Assembly (NCBI RefSeq): GCF_900090045.1
Contig: NC_041786.1
Location: forward strand, 449,501 to 513,500
From: Plasmodium malariae
Lineage: Eukaryota; Apicomplexa; Aconoidasida; Haemosporida; Plasmodiidae
DNA: 64,000 bases
Direction of reading: 5' to 3'
Both the position numbers and the translations under genes were made by a program. Of this stretch, positions 48,301-59,680 are shown piece after piece (the first letter of the stretch is position 1; every line of letters starts with the position of its first letter). The notes under the pieces are model-generated. The model worked only from the letters and a program-made list of their open reading frames with translations, did not search any database and was not told the origin of the DNA.

Positions 48301-50042
48301 TCACTACCATCTTTCTGCTCACTAAGTTTAGAAAACCTTGAAGTACTAATACTAACAATATTACCCTTTGCATCGTCCTGGCCCCACTTTATACTACCTC
48401 TTCCGTTTCGAATTAGGCAAATATTTACATCTCGCTTCAAACACATGAGGTAATATATTCTAGCGTATTCATTATAGAATTTATTAATAGCAATAAAACC
48501 ATATAACATAAAGAAATAACGCATATTGCTACTGTAAATAATTTTTTTTAAAAAATCTTTTTCTCCATAACCTTTTATGCATTTCCATTTGCATGCAAAT
48601 AGATAATAATTTACAAATTTTTTAAATAAAATAGACAAGTAGGAGTAATAAATATTGCTCATATTTTCAAATTCATAACTATTAAAAAAAAGAACAGGGT
48701 TATGTTGAATGTAACCACCATTTATACGTCTCATAATAGTATGTAAACGTGCATTATTATTTTTTTTATCTTTATAGCTTGTAACGTTTTTTCCATTTAA
48801 AATTTTCTTATGTATATAAATTTTTATATGTCTTTTTAGTTCTTTTTTTAAATTATTAATAAAATCCTGTTTAAAAAAAGTAACTCCTCTATGTTTTGCA
48901 AATATGCTACTGTTATTTTCTCTTATTTTTTTGATATAGATAGGACAACATGTATCATCATTATTATTATACTTCTTTACATTGATATTATTCTCTACAT
49001 TTTCTTCTTCTACTAACAGTTCGTTTAATTTTGCTATTTTCCTTTTTCTTTTGCACACTACATATTTTACGTTTACATCATGGGCGGAAATATTTTCCAC
49101 ATCCTTGTGATTCGAATGAGCCTCTATTTCGCTACTCTTACAATTACTCTTGCGGTTGTTGCTTATGTTGTTGGCATTATTGTTACTGTTACTATTGTGT
49201 CTATTACTTACATTAATGCTATCTGTTAGTTTAACTAACTTACGAACATCCTCATTTTTACCCCATTTATGATGTTGTAATGGCTTTATGATGTTATATA
49301 TGCGAAAGTCCTTCACTTGCTTTTTACCTATTATAAGCGCATTTTTTTGGGGTTCATTTTTGTTTGGAAATTGTATCATTTCACTAATTGAAATACCGCT
49401 TATTTGCATTTGTTCTTGTCTTTGCTTTTGCACTTGCTTTTGCTCTAGCTTTTCCTTTTCTTTTTCTTTTCTTTTTTTTTTTTTTTTCTTTCTTCTCTTA
49501 AGCAGTTTAAGTATGTTACTTATATCCCTATTATCAGTGTTTCCATATTGCTTCCATAGCTTGCTCTTTTTTGAGGCGGTTATTCGTTGGTTCATTCTAT
49601 GAATACGCAGGTGCGAGTACTTGTTATATTTATTATTATCACTGTGGAAAATTTTACAGGATTTCACTTTTTCTATATTCTTACTGAAGCTTGACAATTT
49701 TTTGCTAACACATTTAATATAACTATTTACTTTTTTACAGTTTTTATTATTTATTTTATGCAACTTTATTATTCCAAAATCATAATATTCATTTATATTA
49801 GAATTATTTTGCAAACATTTGGTACCCATTTTTAAGAGGGAAGAAACCTCCTCTCTATTACATACATCTTTTTCATTATTTATATACAAGCAAATATATT
49901 TATTACTCTGTGTATTTGAAACAACGGAATATTTCATTCCATTTTGTGTATAATCTCTAATTGTAGCTACATCCATAACTTTCACGTGGTGTAGTTTACC
50001 ATAATATTCTATGTCCATTTGATCACTTCTATCTGTTATCAT
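45324..50042 (-). CDS. Large Asn-rich protein of unknown function (1572 aa)
   Basis: This is one long exon with ATG at 50042; the frame is open five codons further upstream, but without an ATG. The N-terminal part (about 1-130) looks ordered, then come Lys/Glu-rich stretches including a run of ten Lys. A second ordered helical, aromatic region at about 385-560 (RGVTFFKQDFINNLKKELKRHIKIYIHKK, then FVNYYLFACKWKCIKGYG) is followed by long low-complexity Ser/Asn/Gly segments. Two coding repeat arrays are present: QNG-containing 8-aa units encoded at about 47400-47640 and GNISGNVS units encoded at about 45985-46150. Near the C-terminus an ordered block reads YKKVFHAWCNKGKHELNY, then FTSVMEWINYVEELMF. 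I looked for AP2, kinase and zinc-finger signatures and saw none. The two ordered blocks are where homology should be sought. Confidence 0.8.
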   Translation of the reverse strand: MITDRSDQMDIEYYGKLHHVKVMDVATIRDYTQNGMKYSVVSNTQSNKYICLYINNEKDVCNREEVSSLLKMGTKCLQNNSNINEYYDFGIIKLHKINNKNCKKVNSYIKCVSKKLSSFSKNIEKVKSCKIFHSDNNKYNKYSHLRIHRMNQRITASKKSKLWKQYGNTDNRDISNILKLLKRRKKKKKKRKEKEKEKLEQKQVQKQRQEQMQISGISISEMIQFPNKNEPQKNALIIGKKQVKDFRIYNIIKPLQHHKWGKNEDVRKLVKLTDSINVSNRHNSNSNNNANNISNNRKSNCKSSEIEAHSNHKDVENISAHDVNVKYVVCKRKRKIAKLNELLVEEENVENNINVKKYNNNDDTCCPIYIKKIRENNSSIFAKHRGVTFFKQDFINNLKKELKRHIKIYIHKKILNGKNVTSYKDKKNNNARLHTIMRRINGGYIQHNPVLFFNSYEFENMSNIYYSYLSILFKKFVNYYLFACKWKCIKGYGEKDFLKKIIYSSNMRYFFMLYGFIAINKFYNEYARIYYLMCLKRDVNICLIRNGRGSIKWGQDDAKGNIVSISTSRFSKLSEQKDGSDHGDNEYNNYDVSCMNRITVDKRFILMGECTDRITNKRKVTPFYTNGEKEEIRRRGNKYINKRSDNILEHVKDHINFDDAYYGNGKKITTRDCICRLSGNNWRHFSGSNYTNNDSNCNNENGNQRESSECENNGNGSYNNSENSNRHSSSGGRNCNNRSNSSSGDNNDENNGGQGSGGRGSGDRGNGDRGNGERGNGDKNNDGDKNNKENKSSSSNNSNDNENENDTKNGDQNGSKNESQNGSTNGDQNDSKNENQNGSTNGDQNGNTNERQNGNTNERQNGSTHEGQNGITNEGQNCVDKENKQGNNNMSIQKNEHENYYKLIREIEFLEKNENMKECLNKEKNEGTDTFLYGDTKERKLMNAENFIVRQEKGNVENEEEESSVEVNTLLNKETPFLDINQIIIHTSSNCVNQPLKLPLLPEMSHPNSFSSHSPRSINVCSSGSASGGSNSGSSSSSSGSSSSSSNKSSTPKNYTNQLNDPDFEEACDIRLMNTPENMKFSQSPPTSSLHASCLHLTDVNELVLSPNQQMYSNSPIKSPNTPLTPTSPLFESNYNAENIEKVNSNYLVSSPYRNDIFSEFDMLGSFFESLDELENRSDCTESSSNDNGKHGNDFSLDMNTQRTKKTNIQKDEVIYNFKKDNYKKVFHAWCNKGKHELNYDNKKFTSVMEWINYVEELMFHEEEGKNKGLEDEEDMKTDTPLSCFNEENDGHVSDNINSNINGNISGNISGNVSGNISGNVSGNISGNVSGNISGNVSGNVSGNISGYISSYISANFSDNMCEYDNENDTGADTIEHMDSHDEYYKDNDVHNFGVNSFNVKNINIYGDDNYENRHDDHSHENNQMFVDAMNSNSHYNDSFSNNNGCRENLLPQYNSAEDNITYNDDFKQNDDNCFSSYLLNNEQLRNNSCGVIGGGSSNGNAIDSNCFVWDYDLSEKEDVNNNNSNSNSSNNTSAVSNSKDNDFDINVVGEGSIKTQNSTSSENIISSNFVG
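45985..46150. repeat. 24-bp coding repeat (Gly-Asn-Ile/Val-Ser)
   Basis: On the + strand, alternating attaccactaa units vary between ca and ta at one position. On the minus coding strand they give GNIS and GNVS tetrapeptides, about 13 in a row. The length is always a multiple of three, so the frame is kept. Confidence 0.9.
47400..47640. repeat. 24-bp coding repeat (Gln-Asn-Gly units)
   Basis: About ten 24-bp units of the type gccattttg-x-ctcattcgtact encode QNGSTNEG-like octapeptides on the minus strand within the Asn-rich protein. Units are diverged but in frame. A neighbouring Gly/Asp/Arg-rich segment at 47690-47790 encodes RGNGD-like hexapeptides. Confidence 0.88.
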
Positions 50043-51671
50043 TTTAATTGTGTACAAATATTTATTTATTTACGTTTATATGCATATTCATTCGTATATA
50101 AATTTATATAACTTATATACATACACGGACATACATTATGAAATTCCCGCCTTCTGCTGCTACTACTGTCATGGCTTTTTCGTTTTCTCGTTAAGTTGCT
50201 ATTTTGTTTTTACTTTTTTTTTTTTTTTTTTGTTGTATAATATATAAATATATATATATGTATACGCGTATGTATTAATATGCCGCATACATGTGACTTT
50301 TTTCCAAATTTCAAAAGATATACAATTGCAAAATGGCATAATACATGAATTAAAATTGAGACGACATATTTAATTATATAACTACGTTTTTAACTAGGTT
50401 TCATATTTCTAATAAATAACATTTTTTAAATAATTAACAGTACAAAAGCAGCCTTTTAAAAAAAAAAAATATATATATTCTAATTACGAATTATTAATTT
50501 TTTATACATTTTCTGAAGTATTTTTTTTTTTTTTTTTTTAAAAAACTATATTTCAATATGAAATATATTTACAAATAGTTTTTATGTTAACACGAAATAT
50601 GAATTCTATTCTTTAAACTTCTGTATATTCGCTTTCATTGGAAAATTAAGAAATTTTTTACATTTGCTTTACCTATATATTATATATACATAATACATGT
50701 AATCTTTATTAAACTTCTATAAAATATTCTCGTTTTTTACACTTTCACATATAACTATATTCATTTAAAAAAAAAAGTATTGAAATAGACAAAATTTTTA
50801 TAAAATAACTCGTGCAATAATGTAAGTTATAAAATAAAAAAAAGAGAAGTTTATATATAATAGCATCACAATAAAAAAATGGATATTTATATAATGTATG
50901 TATATTCAAAAAGAGTGTTAACTGAAATGAGGCATTATTATACATATACATTTATATATATATATATTATTTGCTCTGTAATTGTATATGTTTATATTTA
51001 AAAAATATGCATAGATAGATATTTATTTATTAGGTACTCATTTATGTGATTTTTACTTTTTTACATACGAAGAAAAAATAAGTATAAAATAAAATACATA
51101 AAAAAATTTTATAATGTAAAATTATACGTTATAGAAAATTCATTTGTTATTAACATTGTGAGAGGGTATATATATATTTATGTATACATATAAAAGCCAA
51201 TATAATATAAAACAAAAAATTACAATATATTTCCTTGAGATAAAATTTACTTTTTTTATTTTAAGGTTTTTTTTTGTTTTTTTTTTTTTTCCCTGATATT
51301 TTTACAGCGTTAAAAAATAACGCAGTTTTTTTTATGTATAAACGAATACAATTAAGAGAAATACTAATATATCACATACGCATATATCTATATTTATATA
51401 AGCCAAATAAGAAGAAAAATAAAAATTATTCATAAATAATGATTAAAAGTAGTAACACTTTTACAATGAAAACAGTGTCTAATAAGGAAAGGAGAAAATA
51501 AGAAATATAAAATAAGGATATGTTTACATAAGTATTACTTACAGATTGTAAGTATGTAGGAAGATCTATTTCTAATAAGCAAGCGATAATGAACACTTTC
51601 TAACGTCCGTAAGAATATTAGAACAAAATTCATACTAAAAATGCGAGTAGTATAAATATTTAATTTTATAC

Positions 51672-51710
<39 letters not shown>

Positions 51711-53004
51711 GAGTAACAAACATCTAAAGTGTTCTCAAATTTGTAGTACCTTTTTTCATAATTTTATTATGGAACAAAGTGTTCTGGTAATATACGACCC
51801 CTAAATACTTTTTCTCTCAAATTTACAACGTAGCTCTAAATGAAAAATTTTACAGTCATAAATAAAATATCAATTGGCGTTGTTTATTCTTATGAATAAT
51901 TTATTCGTACGAGGAAAGTATATGTATGTATATATGTATATAAAAAAAAGGGATTGTTTTGATTTTTCATATATTTCAACTTTTTCTTTATTTTTTGAGT
52001 GTATTTCACACAATAATGTGAGTATATTTTGTCAGTGTATCAACATTTTTTCAAAATTACTACATATTAATTTGCAAAAATTTTTTTTACACAACAATGT
52101 AACGATAGAAAAATAAATAGATAAATAAGGAAAATTCTTTAAAATAATATGTTTATCCGTTCAATCATGTTGCTAGACAAAGGATATAAATTATGAAGAA
52201 ATCTTCAGGGTTTTCTATATATTAGCGTCCTTTTTTAGAAATGAAAATTAAATATAGAATTACAATTAACATTAAAATGTAGCAGGAAGTACATTTTTTA
52301 ATATCATTATAATAGCATTATCATACATGCTTACTTTTTAGTATAACTGTTACAACGAAATTAATTTTCAAAATATGTTTCTATTTTTCTCCATTTTTCC
52401 GAATAAAATGAAAACCAAATATCGTGTCACTGATGGAATTAAGCAAAGCACAAATTTAAAATTTAATAATATAAATGGTAAATTATTTTTCACATGCACA
52501 TACACATACGCATATGTATATATATATATATGTACAAACTGAGACATATTAAAAAAAATAACAATGCGTAAAATGAAAAGAATTTTCCTTTTTTTCAAAC
52601 AACTTTTGTCATCTGTAATAAAATATTTGCTCCAAAAAATTATAAAAATATTTTTATGCTGTTAACAATAATTGCAGTATTTACAATAATAGGAATTTTT
52701 CTTTTTAAAAGCAAGTCTTAATCGTAAATAAAATATAGCCAATTAATTCAAAACACGTCTAAACAGACATAAGTTCAGTTACATATATAAAATCACAAGA
52801 AGCGATTCGTGAAATAAAAAAAAAGTCACATTAATAGAAATTAAAATAGTTCATATGAATTTTATAAAAAATTATTACTTTTAATAATAAAAAAAATAAT
52901 ATCAAAACTCCAACTAGCCAGTTAGCTAGCTTTTTTTTTTTTTTTTTTTTTCATGTATGTGTGTGTGTGTGTGTGTTTTTTTTTTTATATTTTATACAGC
53001 CATT
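50043..53004. other. Intergenic region, about 3 kb
   Basis: This is one of the largest gene-free intervals of the window, lying upstream of the 1572-aa gene and downstream of ATCase. It contains (TA)n tracts (51680-51705), T-runs (50520-50540, 51265-51290, 52930-52950), a short (TG)n tract at 52959-52974 and no convincing open frame. Short frames at 50745-50951, 51535-51723 and 52368-52598 are Phe/Ile/Tyr-rich shadows. A long upstream region is plausible for a large, regulated gene. Confidence 0.6.
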
Positions 53005-54097
53005 TCATGAAAAGATAAGGTACAACAGAGCCATTCGTACATATAAACCATTCTCTGCCTGTAAAAAATACACACTTTTGGGATTTTCATCAACTTCTAC
53101 TTTTATTTCGTTAACTCTTGGAAGCGGATGAAGTATCTATAAAAAGAATTAAATAAGAATATAAAACCAATAAGTATATTACAAAAAATTTAAAGTTTCG
53201 CAAATATAAAACTTAACAAAATATGCCCAAAATTTCGGGTGCGAGTGTGTAGAAAATATTAAATAAAAATCATGTAAATTATTTTTACTGTTGTTGAAAA
53301 ATTATTTTAAAATAAGGAAATGAATATACACACTTATATGTTACCCACCTTTGCATCTTCTCTTATGTTCTTCAGAACATTATTGTCTAAAATGAAAGCA
53401 TCTTTATAATTGTTATATTCTTGTAAATCAGAAAACCTTTCTTTTTGTATTCTTGTCATATATATGACGTGTGCATCTTTTAAACCATTTTCCAAATTAT
53501 CATATTTTTTTATAGAATTTTCATTATAAAAATTGTTTCTTTTTAAATTATTGATTATAATATGCGTTATATATTCAGGAATATCTAAAGATTTACATGA
53601 TACAAAATTAAAGTTAACATTATATCTACTAAGTAATTTACTAAGTGAATGAACAGTTCTTCCATTTTTTAAATCACCCACAAACGCAATATTAATTTTT
53701 TGGTTTTTATCTCTTTCCAAAATAAATGGAAAAAAATTATATATTGTATAAAAGTCTAAAAGTGACTGAGTTGGATGTTCCCCTGTTCCATTCCCTGCAT
53801 TAATTATTGGTTTCTTTGATGATGCAACAGCAAGATCTACATTATTCTGTTAAAAAAAAATTGTTTTGCGAAAGATGAATCAATGTGTGTAACATTAAAG
53901 CGCCAATAATAAGTAGCAGTAGGGTAATATTAACGTAACAGTAGGACGTCAATAATAAAATGATAACAGATATTATAAAATAATAATAATTTCAAAATAA
54001 GATATAAAAGAATGGAATAAGAAAGTGCGAACAGTTGTATACAAACACTATATATCTAAGTGTTCCTTAATTTTTTTGGAAATACATATAAACATAT

Positions 54098-54136
<39 letters not shown>

Positions 54137-54649
54137 TGTACATTTTTTTATTATTTTTACATTTGATGGATCCCTATAGATTATACCGTCCACATATTTT
54201 GACAAAATCGTAAAAGCATCTTGCACAGTTTCCCCTTTATAAAAAGATGTAGAATTCATATCAGTTATATTTATTACTTTCGAACCCAATCTTAAAATTG
54301 CAGAATCGAAGGAGCATCTAGTTCTTGTACTAGGTTCAAGAAATATACTACAAAAAACTTTATTATCTAAATATCTAGAATTTTCATTATTCTTTAGTAT
54401 GGATTCAAACTTCTTAGCTGTGAATAAAATTGCTAGCAATTCCTCATCATTTATATCATCTATATTTATGACATTCTTATTTTTCATTTTTTCTATTATC
54501 ATATCTAAATTTATTTTATATTTGTTGTTCAGGTAATTTTTTTCACCAATGATTAACTTGGCTTTTCTTTTGCCTGAAATCACATGTGCTAGTATTGCTG
54601 CCATTAAAAATGTAAATACTACAAATATAGAACTCAGTATTTCTATCAT
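53005..54649 (-). CDS. ATCase: Aspartate carbamoyltransferase, three exons
   Basis: Exons are 54649-54161, 53846-53349 and 53136-53005 on the minus strand, all phase 0, giving 372 aa, close to the P. falciparum enzyme. ATCase joins carbamoyl phosphate and aspartate to carbamoyl aspartate, the second step of de novo pyrimidine synthesis, on which the parasite depends because it cannot salvage pyrimidines. The carbamoyl-phosphate loop is [15 protein letters not shown] with Arg109, and the neighbouring-chain loop contains Lys138 (STSFYKGE). [12 protein letters not shown] and ILHPLPRV are the later family blocks, and [13 protein letters not shown] closes the protein. Residues 5-25 are a hydrophobic N-terminal anchor. 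The start at 54649 is preferred because the frame upstream has no other ATG. All key residues are present. Confidence 0.95.
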
Positions 54650-56266
54650 TTTTCGTGTATGCAATATAAATAAGAATGTGCTACTATAAATTTGTTAATA
54701 AAATACATTAAAATAAATAAATAAAAAAAAAAAAAATATATATATATATAATAGATATATAGGAAAATAAAATAAATTATTTGCTTAATTCTTTAATTAA
54801 ATTTTCAAAATTTAGACATATTTTCTTAAAAATTATATAAAACAAAATATACCAAATAATTTTATGTGTTATAAAAAAGATAAAATAAAATAACATATCT
54901 GTTATTTCGGCAAAATATGTTTTATTTTCTGCACAAATAAGTCGTCTATTAATAATTCACATTTAGAGCTTATTAACTACAAATAGAAATGTATAAAATT
55001 TAAAATTAAATGACAAAAAATAAAAATAAAAATTAAAAATAAAAATGAAAAATAAAAAATAAAAAATAAAATAAATAAATAAAATCATTATAATATAATA
55101 ATACAATAAATCAATAATAATGTAATAATGCAATAATGCAATAATAATACGACAATAATGTAATATTAATATATAATAATAATAATAATGAATAAATTTG
55201 AAAGACCTGCTAAAACTTTATTTTCATATTACAAAATGAAACACAAATGCTTGTGTAAATGTGTATTAACAAGTAATGAATAGTGATATATAAACAACAC
55301 AACTCCCAAACAACGTAGAAATACATTAACCATATAATTCATATTTTGCAGTACAAAAATGCGAAATGCGTGAAATGTGCCATCACATTTATTTCATTTA
55401 TTTATTATAAGATAACAAATCAATTTTCTGATTTAAAGGAATCGTACATATTAATTTGGATTTTTCAATTTTCTTAGAAATAAAAAGAAAAGAGGATGAA
55501 TGATGAAAGAGAAGAAATTTGTAGATACAAACAAAAATAACACATAAGTATATATACAAATACAATTACAAATACAAATACATATACATATACATATATA
55601 TATATATAATATAATGTCCTCGTTTAACTAAGTTTTGATTGCCATTTATTTCACCAAGCATAATTTAAGTTAAAAATTAAAAGCCCTACTTTAAATATAT
55701 AACATAATTAAGAGCCTTATTTTAAATATACTAACAAAAAGTAAAAGCCGTACTTTAAATATTCTAATAACGTACATAAGCTTGATATATAAAACGTAAA
55801 AGTTACTATCATATAGGAAAAACATATAAAATGTAAGCCATAAAAAGAAATCAAAATAATAGCTTGTATGCAACGAAGCATATATAAATTAAAATGTTTA
55901 ACGTGTAGCTTTAAAAAAAAAAAAAAAAGTACACGTTTTTTTTTTTTTTTTCAAGTAGAGTTCAACAGGGAAAAATATGAATATGGATGTATAATTACAT
56001 AATATATATGCATATAATAACTTATATAACATGTTTGCATTGTAATATAAGATCGTGAAACAGAAAAATACTTTGCAATGTAGCTTTAACTTCGTTCGCA
56101 TATATAGAATGTAACGGACACCGCACATATATAAAGTTCCGGTTTTTTTTTTTAAAAAAGAAGGAAAAAGTTGTACATATAAAATATGAATAAATTAGTA
56201 CATTTTCTCCGGAAAATGTCCATATAACGGATAGCATAAAAATTGTGAAGCGAAAAAATTGGTGAA
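54650..56266. other. Intergenic region between divergent genes
   Basis: The ATCase and RINT1-like genes diverge from this interval, so it should hold both promoters. It contains A/T simple sequence, including AAAAATAAA-like units at 55010-55085, AATAATAATGT-like units at 55090-55200, and three degenerate copies of a ~45-bp unit with taaaagcc and tttaaatat at 55675-55770. No coding signal is seen. Confidence 0.6.
55670..55770. repeat. Degenerate repeat with taaaagcc/tactttaaatat motif
   Basis: Three spaced, imperfect copies of a block combining (a)aaagcc(c/g)tac and tttaaatatat occur within 100 bp of intergenic DNA between ATCase and the RINT1-like gene. Confidence 0.5.
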
Positions 56267-59200
56267 ATGTTTATAACCAGCTACTTTGATCGTAAATATA
56301 AATTAAGTGAAAAGAGAGAACAAAAAATTGAAAATGATGGATGCAAGAAAACAAATATAGAACAGGTTTTAAAAAATGCTTTAATTTCATATAAGGAGAA
56401 ATTAAGTGTAGTAGATGAGGAAAATAAAAAAGAGAAAATAAAGGAAATTTTATCGCAATTGTTAAAAAAAAGGTTGAAAAGAAATGATAATGTAACTACT
56501 GGTATAAACCTTACTTACGATGATACTAATAATGACCGAACAACAAATGATGAAAATGAACCTTTCCATAATGATTTTTATTTAGATAATAGTGGTATAC
56601 ATATAAATAATAAAGAGGGCGGAATAGGGAGCATTTTAAAAGAGAACAAAAGTTTAAAATATTGTGCACAAAATATATTGTTACTAGGCACATATCTAGA
56701 ACATGATAAATTAAAAAATATGAACATACAGGATATATATAATATTATTGATACATATATATCAAAAAATAAACACGAAATTGATGAAATTAAGGAGAAG
56801 TTAAAAGTAGAATCGGAAAAGGAATTAACAAGGGTAAAAAATGATTTATGTACAATTCATGCTATAAAGAAGGAATTAGCTAGTATTAAAATTATAGAAG
56901 AAGAGAACGGTTGTATAAATGCAGCGGAATATATGATAAGAGAAATGAAAAATATACAAAAACTAAAAAAACAAAAAGAATATATTATATGTTTAAAAAA
57001 TTCGTTAATAAAACTAGAACAAGCCAAGAAATGTGCTGTTAGTGGGAAATATGATGAAACTCTTATCATCATATTAGATATTGTAAAAGTATTGCATGTA
57101 TTTAAAAAAAATATGAAAGAACAAATTATAAAAGGAATTAAATTCTTTATTCCTCTGTTGTCAGAATATTATTTAAATAGAACAGAGTTATTATTGTCTA
57201 GTATTTATTGGGGAAATAATATAACCCATGTATCAACAAACGCGTTGGAAGAATTAACAAATAATATAGATCACAGTAGTGATGATGAATATTCCGCGTA
57301 TTTAGATTACGAAGACTTTGGATTAAAAGATGTAAATAGTATTGGATACGGAGTTAATCTACATAGTAACAGGAAAGATAGTTTATCTAGGGATAGAGGT
57401 ACAAATATGCTTAACTGTAGTATGTCCTATAAAGAAAAAGCATTCAAGGAAAAAATAAAAAATACTACTATTTTTGATAACACATACATTTCGCTGATAA
57501 AGAAAGAAAGTCCTGAGTTCATCAGCATTTTGATAAGCTGGAATATAATTGAAAAAATTGACAATCATATACGTGATGAAAAAAAACATTCGAAGAAATT
57601 CTTTCTTCATAAAAAGAATTCTCCAGTGGTGTATATTGATGAGCTTGCTAGTAGTATAATTAAATTTTTTAGATCCTTTTTTCAAGATGATAAGAGTCCG
57701 TTATTAAAATTTGATAAGCCTGAATGGGGGCTTAAATATTTATTCTACCAATCCATTATAAGTGGTTCAATTATAAAAATGCTTATGAGGTGTGTTAACA
57801 AGGAAGATCTACAAGACAATATGATATTGCATCGCGCACTGCAGGATATGATTTTATATAATAACAAGTACAAAAACGTTAAGGCGAAGGATAGCGATCA
57901 GACGGGTTACAACAGTAGTAGAATTGGTAGTAGTAGTAATATATATATGCCACATAACAGTCAGGCGAACATTAGTTTACCCAGTTCGGATAGTATGCCA
58001 TGGGGAGGAAAAGACAGGATCGGAGAGAGCAGCATGGAAAAGAAATTAGAAAATATGATATTGGGAAATGAAGAAGATGATTTATATGGTATAGAGAAGG
58101 AAGAAGAGTTTAAGTTAGATTATAAGACATATTATGAAACATATAATAACATGAATAATGAAGAGAAGGAAGAGTACTTTTACTTAATAACGAATTGTGA
58201 GCAATTATTGGATAGACTTAATTACTGCATTATATCTGAATGCAGATTGTACATTTTGAGTAGGATTTCATATTTTGTTCATATGTATTATTCAGAAGAG
58301 GACAAAGAGGATGTAAAAAAATTATTTTTAAATTTCATGCATCATATTATTATGATATACGATAAATGGTCTTTATATGATAGTATTAATTGTAAATATT
58401 TACTGAACGACTTTTTTAACAACACATTTATTCATTTGACCTATGAGGAGAAGTCTTCACATCAGGAGGAAAACAAGGAGTATAATGACTACAATGAGCA
58501 TAATGACCACAAGGACAGCAACGACATAGAGGATAATACAAATAATGAACAACGAATAAGAGACCTTCTTACATCAAAAACGTGTAACACAGATGAAATA
58601 AAAAGTGGTGTATATGTAAGGGATTTCTTCATATCACTAGAAAACGAATTTCTCACAGACATTCTTAAAGATATGTCGACTAACAACTGCTGTGTACAAT
58701 TAAAGAACAGTATAATTTTAGAGGATGGTGATTGCATAAATGAGTACTGCCATATATTTATTGAACTTTTGAAAAAAATAGAAAAGAGGATAATATACTT
58801 TCAACAGAGTAAAGAATTTATAGAAGATTATATTAACAACGTTGTAAAGAAATTATTAATAATTGTAAAAGACGAATTTCGTAATCACTGGAACAGTATA
58901 AATGATTTGATAGGAAATTCTGAAATGACATGTTTATTATATGTATCTTTTTTTTCTATAAATAAATTTCTTACCAATTTTCAATTTAGAGATTATATGA
59001 AAGATATGATTTCTAGTTTTGATACCTTAGAAAAAAAAATGTTACACAACTTTTTAGATGCCTTTTATCATTTCATATCTATACGTATATATAATTTATT
59101 TTCTGTCAATAATGCATTTCATGAGTATATACTAAATAATGTATATAAGATTAAAAAATGTCTACCTTATTACATTTTCATAAATATGTGTAATAAAATT

Positions 59201-59680
59201 TTGCGCAAGTTGGATTACACTATTTTGAATTTCCTCATGAATCAGAATACTTCCTTTTTACATGATGAAAGTTTGTTCAACACATTTATTAGTAATTCTT
59301 TGTTAATTTTACAATACGTTCAAGACCTAAATGCTAGGAACGACATCTATATAATGCCCTCGTTACAAGAAATTGTAAAGTTACTGACTGATGATATAGA
59401 TAACCTTAAAACAAAAATTAACGAAATTAAAAACAATTATATACTGTTGAATAATAAGAACAATTGGTTAGGTCTTGTTACTAAATTTACCAGTGCTTTG
59501 TTGAAGGAAGACTCTAGTGATGACATGAATTCTACTAATGAAAACCTTGAAGAGGAAAAAGACGAGACCAAAAATTCAAAAATTTCGTTAAAAAAAATTA
59601 AGCTTATTTTGTTGAGGAGACCGGATATAAAACATGTTGCAGAGAAATCCATTGTTATTCAGGAATTTGTTGAGTGGTGA
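56267..59680 (+). CDS. RINT1/TIP20-like vesicle-tethering protein (1137 aa)
   Basis: This is one long exon starting at the ATG at 56267. The sequence suggests a RINT1/TIP20 family member, a subunit of the ER tethering complex (Dsl1/NRZ) that captures Golgi-derived COPI vesicles. Residues of about 140-230 form coiled coils, followed by an ALEK-rich helical block (SLIKLEQAKKCAVSGKYDETLIIILDIVKVLHVF) and the segment LLLSSIYWGNN, corresponding to the HWPF-like region of RINT1. FDKPEWGLKYLF matches the LDKPEW-type motif of the family. The C-terminal half is an all-helical rod interrupted by Asn/Asp/Glu low-complexity inserts (about 530-600 and 735-765). A possible short further exon lies at about 59775-59878. 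The family call is from motif pattern only; other CATCHR tethers (exocyst, COG) are alternatives. Confidence 0.58.
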   Translation: MFITSYFDRKYKLSEKREQKIENDGCKKTNIEQVLKNALISYKEKLSVVDEENKKEKIKEILSQLLKKRLKRNDNVTTGINLTYDDTNNDRTTNDENEPFHNDFYLDNSGIHINNKEGGIGSILKENKSLKYCAQNILLLGTYLEHDKLKNMNIQDIYNIIDTYISKNKHEIDEIKEKLKVESEKELTRVKNDLCTIHAIKKELASIKIIEEENGCINAAEYMIREMKNIQKLKKQKEYIICLKNSLIKLEQAKKCAVSGKYDETLIIILDIVKVLHVFKKNMKEQIIKGIKFFIPLLSEYYLNRTELLLSSIYWGNNITHVSTNALEELTNNIDHSSDDEYSAYLDYEDFGLKDVNSIGYGVNLHSNRKDSLSRDRGTNMLNCSMSYKEKAFKEKIKNTTIFDNTYISLIKKESPEFISILISWNIIEKIDNHIRDEKKHSKKFFLHKKNSPVVYIDELASSIIKFFRSFFQDDKSPLLKFDKPEWGLKYLFYQSIISGSIIKMLMRCVNKEDLQDNMILHRALQDMILYNNKYKNVKAKDSDQTGYNSSRIGSSSNIYMPHNSQANISLPSSDSMPWGGKDRIGESSMEKKLENMILGNEEDDLYGIEKEEEFKLDYKTYYETYNNMNNEEKEEYFYLITNCEQLLDRLNYCIISECRLYILSRISYFVHMYYSEEDKEDVKKLFLNFMHHIIMIYDKWSLYDSINCKYLLNDFFNNTFIHLTYEEKSSHQEENKEYNDYNEHNDHKDSNDIEDNTNNEQRIRDLLTSKTCNTDEIKSGVYVRDFFISLENEFLTDILKDMSTNNCCVQLKNSIILEDGDCINEYCHIFIELLKKIEKRIIYFQQSKEFIEDYINNVVKKLLIIVKDEFRNHWNSINDLIGNSEMTCLLYVSFFSINKFLTNFQFRDYMKDMISSFDTLEKKMLHNFLDAFYHFISIRIYNLFSVNNAFHEYILNNVYKIKKCLPYYIFINMCNKILRKLDYTILNFLMNQNTSFLHDESLFNTFISNSLLILQYVQDLNARNDIYIMPSLQEIVKLLTDDIDNLKTKINEIKNNYILLNNKNNWLGLVTKFTSALLKEDSSDDMNSTNENLEEEKDETKNSKISLKKIKLILLRRPDIKHVAEKSIVIQEFVEW

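Noticed and set aside
45870..49602. Plus-strand frames of Ile/Thr or Ser/Leu repeats within the 1572-aa gene
   Set aside because: They are antisense shadows of the Asn/Gly/Ser-rich coding repeats on the minus strand.
45324..50042. AP2-type transcription factor reading of the large Asn-rich protein
   Set aside because: No segment shows the strand-strand-strand-helix pattern or the conserved Gly/Trp/Arg residues of apicomplexan AP2 domains.
53005..54664. Alternative ATCase start 15 bp upstream
   Set aside because: The first codon there is TTG; the ATG at 54649 gives the expected length and puts the key residues at Arg109 and Lys138 as in the known parasite enzyme.
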